Origin: Klebsormidium nitens
Taxonomy: Eukaryota > Streptophyta > Klebsormidiophyceae > Klebsormidiales > Klebsormidiaceae
Length of the DNA: 59,478 nt
Direction: 5' to 3'
Assembly (NCBI GenBank): GCA_000708835.1
Contig: DF237492.1
Location: forward strand, 1 to 59,478
The notes beneath the pieces were generated by a model. That model was given only the letters and a program-made list of their open reading frames with translations. It did no database searches and was not told where the DNA came from. The position numbers were made by a program, and so were the translations under genes. Shown piece by piece: positions 26,856 to 38,900 of this stretch. Position 1 is the stretch's first letter. Every line of letters starts with the position of its first letter.

Positions 26856-29800
26856 ATGGCGCCGGCGTTGAAGTCGTTCCTGATTATTCTCTTCGGCCTA
26901 CTCTGCCTGGTTCTGCAGAATGCAGAGGTGAGGGAAAAGCCGGCAACCAAATCTTCCTTTGAAACGGATACTTACCACTGCGCAAAGGTGTTTTCCTAGC
27001 TTTGCCTCCTTCCTTGACTTTGCTCTTCGATTTGCTCCTCGCGTAGGGATTGGCCCAAAGAAAACCCGCCCAACAACTGGCGCATGCAATCCAAAAAAAT
27101 GACCATCAGTTTGTCCGTAAGGAAGTGCACGCGTCAAAGCTGGTGAAAACTATGTCGGCAGAATTGCCAACTTGCTTGGACCACCGGAATCTACATGCAC
27201 ATATGTGTTTCTTGCTGCTCCTTTAGCCGATTGAACATCCGAGAGTCCTGGTATGCTTTTGAGTATCAAATTGTTTGTATTTCAAAAGTTTTTTGGAAAG
27301 AGCTATTGCGGCTGACACCGTGTGTCAGCGAATCAAATAAAAGTCTTCTTGCCAGGATAAGCAGCCGTCGTGCCGCCTTCGATATCAAAAGTGTTATTCT
27401 ATCTGCCGCTCCCTACAGGAAAAGAAAATGAGGAAGCACTGACACTCTCGCCCTTTTGAGTTCAGGTTTTTGCAACCGCTTTGGGGCAGAACTCCGGCTA
27501 CGTTGTTCCGGGGACGGAACTTCAGTTCCGTGGCGAAACAACCACAGTCGCCCACCGGAAGCTGATGCAGACTCCGTCACCAATGCAAACGCTAGGTAAA
27601 TAATGAACGAGCTACACAAAACTTCTCGAGCTCAGATAATACAATGCCTCTATACACTGTACCTAAAAAAAATCTAATGTATCTAAAAACCTTCAGATAG
27701 AGTGATATGAAGACGGTGGACTTTGAGTTGAATTGCCAAAAACTCTTGCAGGTAAGTCGAGAGACTCGGGTCTGTTTCTAGCTCAAACCGACTCTGCATC
27801 AAGTGGGCCAGCAAGAGCAAGTTATTCTTCAGAGACTACGTCTTCGTGGTTCTTGGTCCAAAGACCGAAGCTCGAAACTTGCACGTCTCGAGCCAGATGA
27901 TGACAAAGCTCTAATGCAAATCACTTCGACTAATCTGGTCTCCGACTCAGCTCGGCCCATTAGCGCAGCAACTTTAGTTCGGATGCTGACTTTATATTTT
28001 TTGGGCTTAACCCCGGGTCAACATCTCTACCTGCAGGTACGGTCGCATCCATGTGCGCGCCTGACGATTCGCTTTCGAACCCGCTGACCCGCGTGTACTG
28101 CTACTACAATGTGACAATCGGCGGTGTCCCCTCCACGTCATTAGCGGCCTGCACGTACAACGCAACCGGTGGTCTCCTTCCGATTCCTACGGCCAATGTT
28201 TCTAGAGCCACCCCACCAGTACCCAAAGTCTCCTGCGCAGGTGAGAAAAGGCGACGTTTCGTTTTTGAGCAAGTTCAAAACTCATTTTGACCCGTGTAAT
28301 GAAAGCGGACGGACCGGTTCTCATCGAAGTTTGGCTTAGGAGGATCAAGAGGTTCTGCAGAGAGACGAAAGCAGGGGACCTGGGCTTTCTACAAGCGATG
28401 AATTCGGAACCTAACCCAGCCAATCAGGATAGAATAGAGATTGTGAATGAAGAAAGAAAACCGTAATGAACGAATTGGAGAGTCCCTTCGGTCCACCCAG
28501 AATTTCTCAAATGGTACAATGAAAGAAGAGTTGAAGGTTGTGATGGAAGCTTGTTGCAGGCCTAGGACATTTGGCACTCCACAATCTCCAATCTCCGTAG
28601 GGTTACCTTACAAAAGTTTGACTTAAATTCAGGGGTTTCAAATGGCGCTGTGCATGGCCCTTTAGAGTGCTTGCAGTGCCGCTTTTGGCAGAGATGCAAA
28701 TACTCAACGCTTTGTTCGCTTCTTTGTAGGTTTGTCCTCTAGCATTATTTTCGCTGTTGACATGCAGATATGAAACTTCCAAAGAGCTCTGATTTTTAGT
28801 AAAGAGGACACGATCTGGTTTGAATCACGATTTCCCCGACGACATTCTCATGGTGATCATTTCTCGGTTACCAGGTCTCTCCTACTCTGGCAGACAATTT
28901 TGAACTGAGATAACTGCATTTTTCTGTTTACTCTCAACTGGAAGTTCCAAAGTGGTTTCTGTTCTTGGCTCACAGGAAGTTTCGTCCTCAACTCTTGCCC
29001 AGCGTCGGTTCAGCCGACCTCTGCAAACGCGAGCGCCTTGTACCAGCAGACTCTTTGCGTGTACGTTGTGAATGGATCAACCGCAATTTCATCGCTTTGC
29101 GCTTACAACGCGACTGGCACGTTAACTGGGGGATTTAAGGGCTCCTCCTGCCCAAGTGAGAGCGGTTCTTCGAAGGCAAAGCGCCTCGCTTTCGTCTCCA
29201 TCTTGAGTCGATAGATGAAGAAATTAGGTATTCTGACTAATAGGATACCAAAGAACACCTTGAATGGAATTCAAAGTTTGATCTCTATGTATGAGGCCCA
29301 AGTCAAAGCGGCTGAAAGGCTGAAAGGCTGAAAGGCCACTTCAAGTGGCCAAGTGGACACGACATGAGTAAGCCCGCTGAGATTCGAATTGGCTTAAACC
29401 TCGAATGCTCCTCTCCAAGGTCGTTCTGATCTCGTCTTGGAAGCGAACTTTACTTCAAATGATGAAGTATTCAACGAAAGCGCCCGACCCAAAACCATTC
29501 GACGGATCAAGGTTGATTATAATTCACCGTCGTTTTTTCGTGCCTTACGAATGCATTTTCGTCATGGGCGTTCGCAGCAGTGATTGGCGGGCCCCCGACG
29601 CGTGCTCTGACGCCTGCTCTGACGCCAGCACTGACGCCAGCACTGACGCCAGCTCCACTAGTACTGCCAAGTAAGCCGCACTTTAGCTGGCCATCAGCTT
29701 TACGATCAATTGACTAATCACTTGGCGAACTGGGCGTCCGACCACGTTTGTTATCTGGGGTTCGAAGATTGGAAAATTGAAGAATTTCCAGTCGTCCGAT

Positions 29801-32077
29801 CGCAAGCGGTCTTGTTAGAGTTCCCGCTCCAGCGGTCCCAAAATGAAGAGCCAAAACAATATCTTATATTTGCACACCGTCAGTGAGCTGAGAACAAGTC
29901 ACAACTTGTCAGCTTGAGTTACTCTCACGTTTTTCTTCGGCGGCACTCCTCCGCTCTGCTTCTTAGATGCAGAAGAGTCCATGCTGGCAAGCGCGAAATA
30001 TAGCGAGCTATTGTCAATGCTATCGTTGAGCTGATCCGGTTACCCCCCCCGATTAGCTCTGTGCTAATGGCTTCTATACCTCCTTCGCCTCCTTTATTAG
30101 CAAGAAGGTTAGCCAAAGTCACAACAGTCTTGTCGAAGCAGCCCGTGTTCTTAGCAATGACCAAATACAGAGAGTCTTTCTATCTAGAACGGATGGAAAG
30201 TCTCCGCAAATTGTTCAGCGTAGCTCTTCGAGTGGATTCGTCCGACTGGCCTCCAAGTTGGTGAACCGCGTTCTCTGCAGGTGGCGTCACGGTGGGGCCC
30301 GTCTGCCCACTCGTCGATCTGCAAAACAACCGATTCGGGCGGTTGGATTGCTTCTACCAGCCTCAGCTGACGCCTGCAAGTTCGGGAGACTGTAACTACG
30401 ATATAGTCACCGGTCGTCTCGTACTTCCCGGCTCCGCCTCCTAATCCAATCCCGTGCCCGGGTGAGCCGCTACAGGTCAACGATACTTGGGGTGTTGTCA
30501 ACACTTTTGTAGAGATGAAAATTAGTCTCGGCGATTAGATAACTGGGCTACAGAAGGCGCCCTTGCAGATTGCACTTTTGATGTGGTGTAAAATAAATCC
30601 GGGAATGTAGAAAGAGAATGTAGTCTGCGTGGCTCCGGCGATGCTCTTTGCACCTGGCGGTCGCTGCTACTCAGGGGTTGATCGCGCGCATGACAACGCT
30701 ACCCTTGTCTGAAATGTTCAAGACAACGCTTTGGTTGTGAGTCTGATCAAACGTTCAAGACCGACTGCTTACGATCTTAAGCTGCTGACTTGTACCTTGT
30801 CTAGATTTGATACCGTAACCCTTCGTCAAAGTCGAATGACCTCGTCACAAAGAAGCGTCAACACTTTCGCTTTGGACTCCAAACTGCATCAAATTAGTGG
30901 GCTTCTCATTCATTGGCAACCGCTCAACCGGCATCGATACACGAACAGTAGCCCATCGCGGCCACTTGAAGACTCTCTTAACCGACCATGAGGTGCGCCG
31001 CGTCCGCACCCTTGCCCATCTGTCTCTTGACCCATTTCCAAACCCGTTTTGTAATCAGATTTCCCCAGAATCCCCAAGATCCCGGAATAGGGTTCGAGTA
31101 CCTCATTCTCCAGGCTTACTAGTATTACCCACACCCATCCTCCAGATTATTCCGAGTGAACCGGCTTCGTCAAGAGCCAAAGGCTTTTGTACCCTGTATT
31201 GCAGCAAGCACGAGCGTTGCCAACGCCTGCCCCCTCGCGTCAGTAGTCGCCCCGAATGGAGTCACCCAGAGCGTGCAGGCCGTCAACGTTCAATGCCGCT
31301 ACATCAATCAGGACAATGAATTCCAAGGAAGCTGTATTTACGATCAACGTGGCTATTTGGTGGCCTATGACGCATTCTCCGCCTGTCCTGGACCGGTGAG
31401 TGCTATTTGATTACCTGCCGCTTGGTGACATTGGCGTCAGGATTACGTGGATGTCTCGTCCGACAAAGGAATAATGGGTAACGGTGCAAAAGCTGTTGAC
31501 GATTCCATAAGCTTCCACGTCGTACAGAAATCATGAGTTTCGTCTTCTATCACGGCTGAAAGAAAGGATCAGGCCATCAGATCCAACAGTGGAAGAGTGC
31601 GTACAGCATGTTGCTGCCACAGACAATCTGTGATCATCAATTTGTGAAGCTGGTCTGTGTTGAGCTATTAGTCTGGTTCTGTCCAAGCAACGGCGCGCTT
31701 TCGTGCTTCCAATTCCGATTGCGGACTCGCGCTGTTATAACCACGCTCATTCCTACGACTTCCCGGTGCCCGCCTTCCAGGTGGCGGCTCCCCCGACGAG
31801 ATGCAGCAGCAGCACCGATTGTGCCGCCATCCCGTCGGGCACCCCCGGTTCGTCCAACCGGTGCTCTTGCACTTTTTCCATCGGCGGCAACACCGCGACC
31901 TTCTGCCAGGCTGACGTAAACTGCCGTGCATGCACCCGGGGCTGCAACCGGGCGGCCGATTGCCCCCCCGGGTACAGCTGCGCGCCCGACTGCGGCGGAG
32001 CTCCCCCCCCGGCAGCGAATCTCACCGGGGTCTGCCTGCCCAACTGTGGCACCGCGCCTCTTCCGCTGGGTTGTTAG
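26856..32077 (+). CDS. Secreted modular cysteine-rich protein
   Basis: Proposed exons: 26856-26927, 27466-27595, 28037-28240, 28976-29155, 29578-29670, 30281-30461, 31205-31395, 31781-32077. Exon 1 is a classic signal peptide (MAPALKSFLIILFGLLCLVL). Four exons each hold one module with four cysteines, roughly C-P ... C-x-Y ... C-x-Y-N/D-x2-G-x-L ... C-P. Examples of the core are ACTYNATGGL, LCAYNATGTL, DCNYDIVTGRLV and SCIYDQRGYLV. The module exons are mostly phase 1-1, which suits module duplication. Exon 5 is a proline linker of repeated ALTP. The last exon is a separate tail with about 14 cysteines, ending LPLGC. The 181-nt sixth exon is one base too long: read through, it hits TAA at 30442-30444. 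A one-base error or mutation, a weaker in-frame donor (ACCG|GTCGTC at 30412/30413), or true termination there are all possible. No family recognised; a wall or matrix role is a guess. Confidence 0.65.
29598..29655 (+). repeat. 12-bp coding minisatellite (ALTP linker)
   Basis: About five tandem units of ctctgacgcctg / cactgacgccag within exon 5 of the cysteine-rich gene, encoding a repeated Ala-Leu-Thr-Pro spacer. Confidence 0.85.
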
Positions 32078-32998
32078 TGCACGAGTTGTGTGGAAGGGCG
32101 AAGGCCCGGGTTAGAGGGGAAACCGATGGACGTTTTGTGGAATAACCGGCCACGTGGCGTGAAGCGCGCGCACAAGGTGGCGGCGTGTTAAGGCACGTCT
32201 CGGCGGGTTTGTATAGAGACTTGATTTGCGGAAGCGAAGTATAAATGCTTCTCGCATCTTCTCAGCTCTCACGAACTTGGTCAACAGTGTGTACATAAAA
32301 GTCGTCCGGCCGTCATAGCGCCTGCCAGTGTGGATTCAAAAATTATGTGGAAGAGTAAGAACGTGCTTTATCAGAGACAAATGGAAATTAGACTTAATTG
32401 CCGCCGGAAGCAAAGTATAGACGTTGCTCCTTTTTTCTCAGCTGTAACGCCGTTGGTCAATATTGTGTACATAAGATTCAACCGTCAAGGCCTGCGAGTG
32501 GGGCTTTACTGAATACGCGAAAATCAAAAACGTTGCATGTGGTGGATTCATTGGGCGACCTCCAAGTGAGATAAATCGCACCCCCATTCGCCTTGGATCC
32601 GTCGTTGTCCCATCTGGCAATGCACAGATGAATCCGCAATGTCAGACCTTCAGAACCTGACGGTTCCATGGCACTTTGACATGTGGATCCGCAAAGTTGG
32701 GCCGGGAGTCGAGTAGTCAGTAATCCCTTCGGTACTAAATGGGTGGCAATTTGTGCAGTAACACCGTCCAATTTGCACCTCATCTGACGAACACCACAAA
32801 TAAGGGAAAGACAGCCATTTAGTATAGGCTTCACATACCTTAGGAATCCCTATAACCTTGGTTCACCTAAAGAATCTAGTACCTTAGCCCGTCACTCTAT
32901 CTTTACGCTTTATAAGTCTTCTAAAAGCACCATAGCTTATACACTGCTCATCCCTTGCCCGCTCCACTACCCTATGCCCTCCTTATCGCCTATGCGCC
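32078..32998. other. Convergent intergenic region
   Basis: This lies between the 3' ends of the cysteine-rich gene (+) and the DRC7 gene (-). It contains an imperfect direct repeat: the 32215-32330 segment (gaagcgaagtataaatgctt ... tcaacagtgtgtacataaaa) resembles 32405-32500 (gaagcaaagtatagacgttg ... tcaatattgtgtacataaga), about 190 bp apart. No gene is supportable. Confidence 0.5.
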
Positions 32999-35900
32999 TC
33001 ACGGCCGCCCTATACTCGGCGGCGCGGCCTCGACCAGCCCCGCCAGCCGGGGATCCCCCCGGAGCCGCCCGTCCATCTCGTAGTATTTTTGCAGCGCCTG
33101 TTCCTCGTGCTTCTTCAGTCGCTGCTCCAGGATGTGAATACGGAACATCGACTCCTCGGTCGTTTTCTCGTACTCTTCCTCTTCTTGCCGCGTCATCTGG
33201 TCGCGGTCCCGCTGGAAGTTCGCCTGCCGCTTCGCCAGCGCGGCCGTCTCCTCGTCGTGGCGCGCCTGGGGAAGCGGTTAATGGAGGGGTTAGGACGCGG
33301 TTGGATGTAACGAAAGCGGTTTAGAATGCCGCGAGCTCAAGTAGAGGTCTGGATTGACCAAAAGAGACTCGACCAGCGCGGCCGTTTCCTCGTCGTGCCG
33401 CGCCTGGGGAAAAGATAGAGGAGGGATCAGGACGTGGTAAGGTTGATTGAACGGGTTAAAAATACGGTGTACGCTCAAGCGGAGGTTGGGCCTAACCATT
33501 TAGGACTTCGCCAGCGCGGCCGTCTCCTCGTCGTGGCGCGCCTGAAGAAACGGTAGACGGGGGTTAGGACGTGGTTGGGCTTGACAAGAAAAAATAACTT
33601 AGAGTGCGGTTTTGGTTCGAGCAGAGCTTAGGTTTAATCATACAGGACTTGGCCAGCGTGGCCGTCTCCTCGTCGTGGCGCGCCTGGAAGGAGATGAAGA
33701 AATGGGTTTGCTGTCAAGCTCAGTGGTGTTTCCGCCTGGGTAATTGCAAGCGGATGAGGTGCAAAGAAGGGAACTTTCAGCCAATCAAGAAACGGCGAGT
33801 TAAGGTGGAAAGAAATTGACATCTGAGCTTCGAGCTCTAGAGAAGTAAAGGCGTTGACGGTGAACATTGATCGCTTTGCTCAGATCTGAAGAGGGTAAGA
33901 CCGGAGAAGGCGATTCGGTCGAAGAAGTAGCATCACCCTTACTGCCAGTGCTCAGGAACGCATATGGAACTTCTCTTCAAGCTGGCCCTACAGGTTCTGA
34001 ACTGTCTGGAGAAAAAGGTTCCTGATCCCTGTGCAAGTCCACTATCTATCATTGTGATCCCGACTCGTCGACACTAAGGAGAAGATATTGCCCCATAAAC
34101 AATCATAAACCACCGGCTGAGCCACTCAAACGTAAGTGAAGGCGTCAGCGTTGACTGAGAAAAGAGCCATCTCTAGTTCCAAGTACTGCCTTACCTGGTC
34201 CATTCCACTATCTATCATCGTGATCCCGACTCCTCGAGACTAAGAAGAATGAATTGCTACAATGAAAAGTACAATCGACCGACTAAACCACTTAAACGTA
34301 AGTGAAGGCGTCAGCGTTGCCTGAGAAAGGAGCCATCTCTAGTTCCAAGCATTACCTGGATGATGTTGGCGCGTTCGATGAGGCGGTCCTTGAGCGCGCG
34401 CAGGCACTTCTCGCGCGTCTCCAGCATCTCCTGCCGCGTCAGCAGCTGGCCCGCGCGCGCGTGGGGCGGCAGGAACGGCGACAGGTAGTCGTTCTCCACC
34501 TGCAAAGAGTTGGAAACAAAAGTTCAGACACCAAAAGGCTTTTCAAACAGGGGAACACTTTGTGAACATGCGCGCGAATGTGCTCCTTCAGGAAGGCGAG
34601 GGCGGGAAGAACAGGCGGCAAAACTTATTTTCCAATTTATGCGAGAGTTGACAGAACCCGTGGAAGGAGAAGTGGAGTACAGTTTTCCAATCTAAACCCC
34701 CACACCGATCAGAACCCTCTTTAAGCAGGCCAGGGATGCACGCGTGAATCACGGAACCCCACAGTAACGTAACCTCGGGGTACTCTTGACCGATCGACCG
34801 AGGGCTCAGACCCCGCATGCAGATCTGAAACTTTGACCGGTCAGCCGCACGGAAGTGGTCGGGGACTCAAACATAACCAGCCCAGCTACTTGAACAGCTG
34901 CGCGCGCACGGAGTACCATTCGGTGTGGGGGTCTCGGACTGCAAACTGCAGTCCGCGTTCTCCTTCCATCCGTTCTGACACCGTAAAATGGGAGCGCCTT
35001 ACACTCCAACAAAGGAACAAGAACAAAAGCGTATGATGGCTTCAATATATCTTCCCGGCGGCTGTGATCGAAAAGGCGGTGACACCGAGCCGTGCTCAGA
35101 AGCGGAAAGCGCGAGGCGCAAGTCCAAATGCACTTCCGCAACAACCACAGTGCCCTTATCATTCCCCTTCGACTGTTTTGGCGAGAGCGCATGGAAGAGG
35201 CCCGAGGGGATGGGATAAATCTCATCGGCAAGTTAGCGAAAAACGAAATGGAGGGGAGCGGAGAGGGGAACGCACTCTGCAACGATCGTCGTTCTCCTCT
35301 TTTCCGATGCGCACCCGTTAAAAAGCGGAAAGCCGGCCGACAACAGTATCCAGGCGGAAAAGGGGGATGCAGGGAAGCGGACAGCGGAACGGGAAGAACG
35401 ACAAACGGAACGGACCTTTGCGACGACCACGGTGTCCTCATCGCCTTCCGATGAGCGCCCGTCAGGGAGCGTAAGATGAGAGCCCAGAATAGGACGCAAG
35501 CTCGTATAAGGAAGAACGGCGATGCAGGAAAGCGGAACGCGGAACGGACAGTAGCGGAACGCACCTTCGCAACGACCACGGTATCCTCGTCGTCGGTCTC
35601 CTCCTTCTTGACGGGCGCTTGTTAGACAAGGAAGCCGAGGGGCAAAAAGGTTGCAAAGTGGAGGGCAACCAACGAGGAAGCGGAATGCGGAACGGAGGAA
35701 GCGGAATTGAATGTGGAACGGATACGAAGAGAAAGCGAAACGCACCTTCGCAACGACCACGGTGTCCTCGTCGTCGCTCTCCTCCTTTTCAACGTGCGCA
35801 CATTTAAAAAGAAACCTCTGGAAGCCGAGGGGAGATAAGAACGCAAAGTGGATGCCCTTGACCTGGAAGCGGAATGCGGAACGAATACGAACGGAAAGCG

Positions 35901-38900
35901 GAACGCACCTTCGCGACGACCACTGTATCTTCGTCGTCGCTCTCCTCCTTCTTGACGCGCGCCACGTCGTAGTAGGGCACCTTGAGCACGATCGTGTGCT
36001 CCTCGCGCGCGCGCGCCTCCAGGATCTCCGCCGTCTCGCGCTCGCTGTCGCGCACCGCCTGCTCAAAAAGACGAACACGGTCCAAAAAATCTCACGAGAC
36101 CCCCAGGTTTTACAAAGAAAAGCCACGAGTATAGAAAGCTGAGAGTGCCAGGAATGAAGCTTCCGCGCGCACTGGCGCGCATTGCGGAAGGCGTTTTGTG
36201 AACGGTTTGGGGATTTTTCAGAAAAGAAAGTCCAGCTTTTGGCGGCGAACCTCCTCCATAGCAGAGTAAGAAAAGGAAGGGGTCTAAGATTGAAGCATCT
36301 CGCGCACAGCCTGCGTAAAATACGATCCACCACGGTTCATCGTACATTCATGAGGACTCCAGCATTTTATGAAGAAAAAGAACGGAGGGAAAATGCTGAG
36401 GTAATCAGGGTTGAAGCGTCTCGTGCTCGCTCACTTGAAAACGTCGGAAGCAAACTGACGAACTGAAATGGTTCATGACCTTTTCTACTTATCGAAAGTT
36501 TCTGACATGAATGAAGCCAGAACTGCAGATGAATAATTCTGGAAATCCGAAGCAGCCACCCACCTGCATGGCGGCGCGTTCCGCGGCTAGCATCCGCTGG
36601 TATTCCGCCGCGAGCTGGGCGGAATCGAGCCTGGGCGCGAGCGGATCGACTTCCGACACCGTTGCGGATCCGTCTTTGCCGTACGACCGGCTCGAAGCGG
36701 TGATTCGATTGTCGGCGTAATGCAGGGTTAGCTTGATAGAATCGGGGTTAAGCTTGAACGTCCGTTTGGCAACGTTCTGGTTAGCGGGGAGAGTAGGGTC
36801 GCTGGCAAACCTGCGGAGAACAAATAGTCCTGGGTCCGGTTCTGGTTCCGGGTTGCTCTTGACCAAAGCAAAAAAGCTGTCGAAAAGATGGTGTTTCTCT
36901 AGAGGTGGCCGTTCTGACTTCCGGGAAGAAACCAGGGGCATGGGCAGGGATAAGTGAATCAAAGGGAGCCCTATGTATGGATTTCGACGTTCCAAAATAC
37001 GGCTCTAGCGCCGCTTCGGCAATTCTGCGACTACTCAAACAAAGTATATCCCTGAAAAGTTGTCGAAAGCGGGAAGTTACGCACAAGCTGACAGAACGAG
37101 ACAGCCACCTTCGAGAATCGGGAAGAGCAACACACTCGGAATCGACAGAAGGCAGAGCCGGATTTGAATTATGTTCAGAAAATTTCGCCAGATTGCTTCG
37201 AAGACGCAGCGTCTTCTTTACTTAAGCTTTGCAACACCAGCTACGCTTAGAACGTCGAAAATGCACGCTGGTTTGCAGCTTCCTACGACTCAGGATCCTA
37301 GTTCCACGCTCAATGCGTCTCGATTTCACTATTCGACCAGCTTCAACATCCGGTGTGTAAGGCTTCTTACAAGTAACCCGTTTCCATGGTTTGAATGACA
37401 AACTTACTTTTCGGTCAGCTTCACGATCGGCAGGGACGCGTCCGCCTTCTTCCGGCTCCGCAGCCCCGACCGTTCGGTGCCCGACTCGCTGCCGCCGTCG
37501 CTTCGATCTACAGGGCCTCCCTCCTCAGTCTTCCGTTTCAGTCTCTCATTCAGCAGATTCGCGTTTCTGAGAGAGGCCCTGTGTTTGTGGGGCTTGCCCG
37601 GGCGACCGTTACCGCCCTTACCGCCGGGGCCGGTTCCTGCAACGGTGCCCCGGCTGTTGTGGCTGCCGGAATCGCTGGAGGGGCTGTCCGCGCGCGAGGT
37701 GGCGTCCGACTGGAGGTCCGAGAAGGCTCCTGACGGTTCCGCCGGAATGGCCGGAGCGCCGAAGACGGCCTTGCGGAAGAGGAGGCGGTCGTCGCGACCT
37801 TCGAAGACTTCGACAGTCTTGGCTTGGAGAACCTGAGGAACAGATCAAGAAAAACTTTGAGTTAAGCAGGTTAAGGAGGGGGTCAAGTTCACAAAAAAGG
37901 TTGCTAAAGCGGGAAACCTGGGCCCAATTCCAGCTCTGAGAGCAAGGTGTAAGTTTAGTGAAAGATCCGACTGGATCAACAGAAGCGCAAGTCCAGAACG
38001 GAGCAGGTTGTAATGTGCACATGTATCAGCAACTTCGACGTCATGCGGAGCAGTTGGCAAAACCGTAAACTTTCTTTCTCTAAAATCAGAGACGCGAACC
38101 ATGGCCTTTTCGTTGTCTAAAACACTTCGATCGACAATCAAAGCACTCTGGACGGTCCTTTGTTACGGGCTGTTCAAGTAACAGCAGACGCGGGTAAGAA
38201 TCGTTGACGACCTAGACCTCTTCCGCAGAGGAAGCTTCAAAGCTAGAATCTGCATATGGTCAGATAAAAATGATCGGAGCGGTTTACCTCTTCTCTGACC
38301 AGCAGACCGTCCAGCCGCGAGCTCGGGTAGAAGTGCATGGTGCGGCTGACGTTCTTGACACTGATCAGCTCTTTCAGGCCGAAAACGGTTCCAGTGTCAA
38401 ACTTCTCGTGGATCTGCACGCGGTTAGAAATCTCTGTCAGGACTGTCATCGGCAGGTCAACGGAGAGCTTCTCTGGAGATAAGCTAGCTCAACTTGATTG
38501 ACTTCTATAAGACTGAGCAACCGGCTTGAGACAGCAAAATTCCGAACTGGTTCTCGGTAATCGAAAGGCCGCAAATACTCAAAGGAGGCGACCTAGGACC
38601 CGCAACTCCTCTACAAACAGACATCACGTGAGCTTTCAGATTGGTCGCTGAAGACGCCATTTAGATCACAACATGGTCCGGTTAGTGCGCTTTGTGGATT
38701 GGCGCCCTTCTTCAACGGTGATCGCTGGGGTGCCGCGGAAAGCACTAATGAGAAACGCCACTCTCGTGTCCTCTCCACTGCTTCCGCTCGGTACGATGCA
38801 TGTAAGATCCGCTTTCCTTTTCTTGTCAGTAGGAATCTTCGCAAAAGTTGTGCTCGGCACAACTGACTGACCTTCAAACATATTGACGATTCCCAGTTGA

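Noticed and set aside
35233-36333. 366-codon open frame on the - strand
   Set aside because: It is a shadow in another frame of DRC7 exon 20 and its tandem edge copies; the real exon reads AVRDSERETAEILEARAREEH in a different frame.
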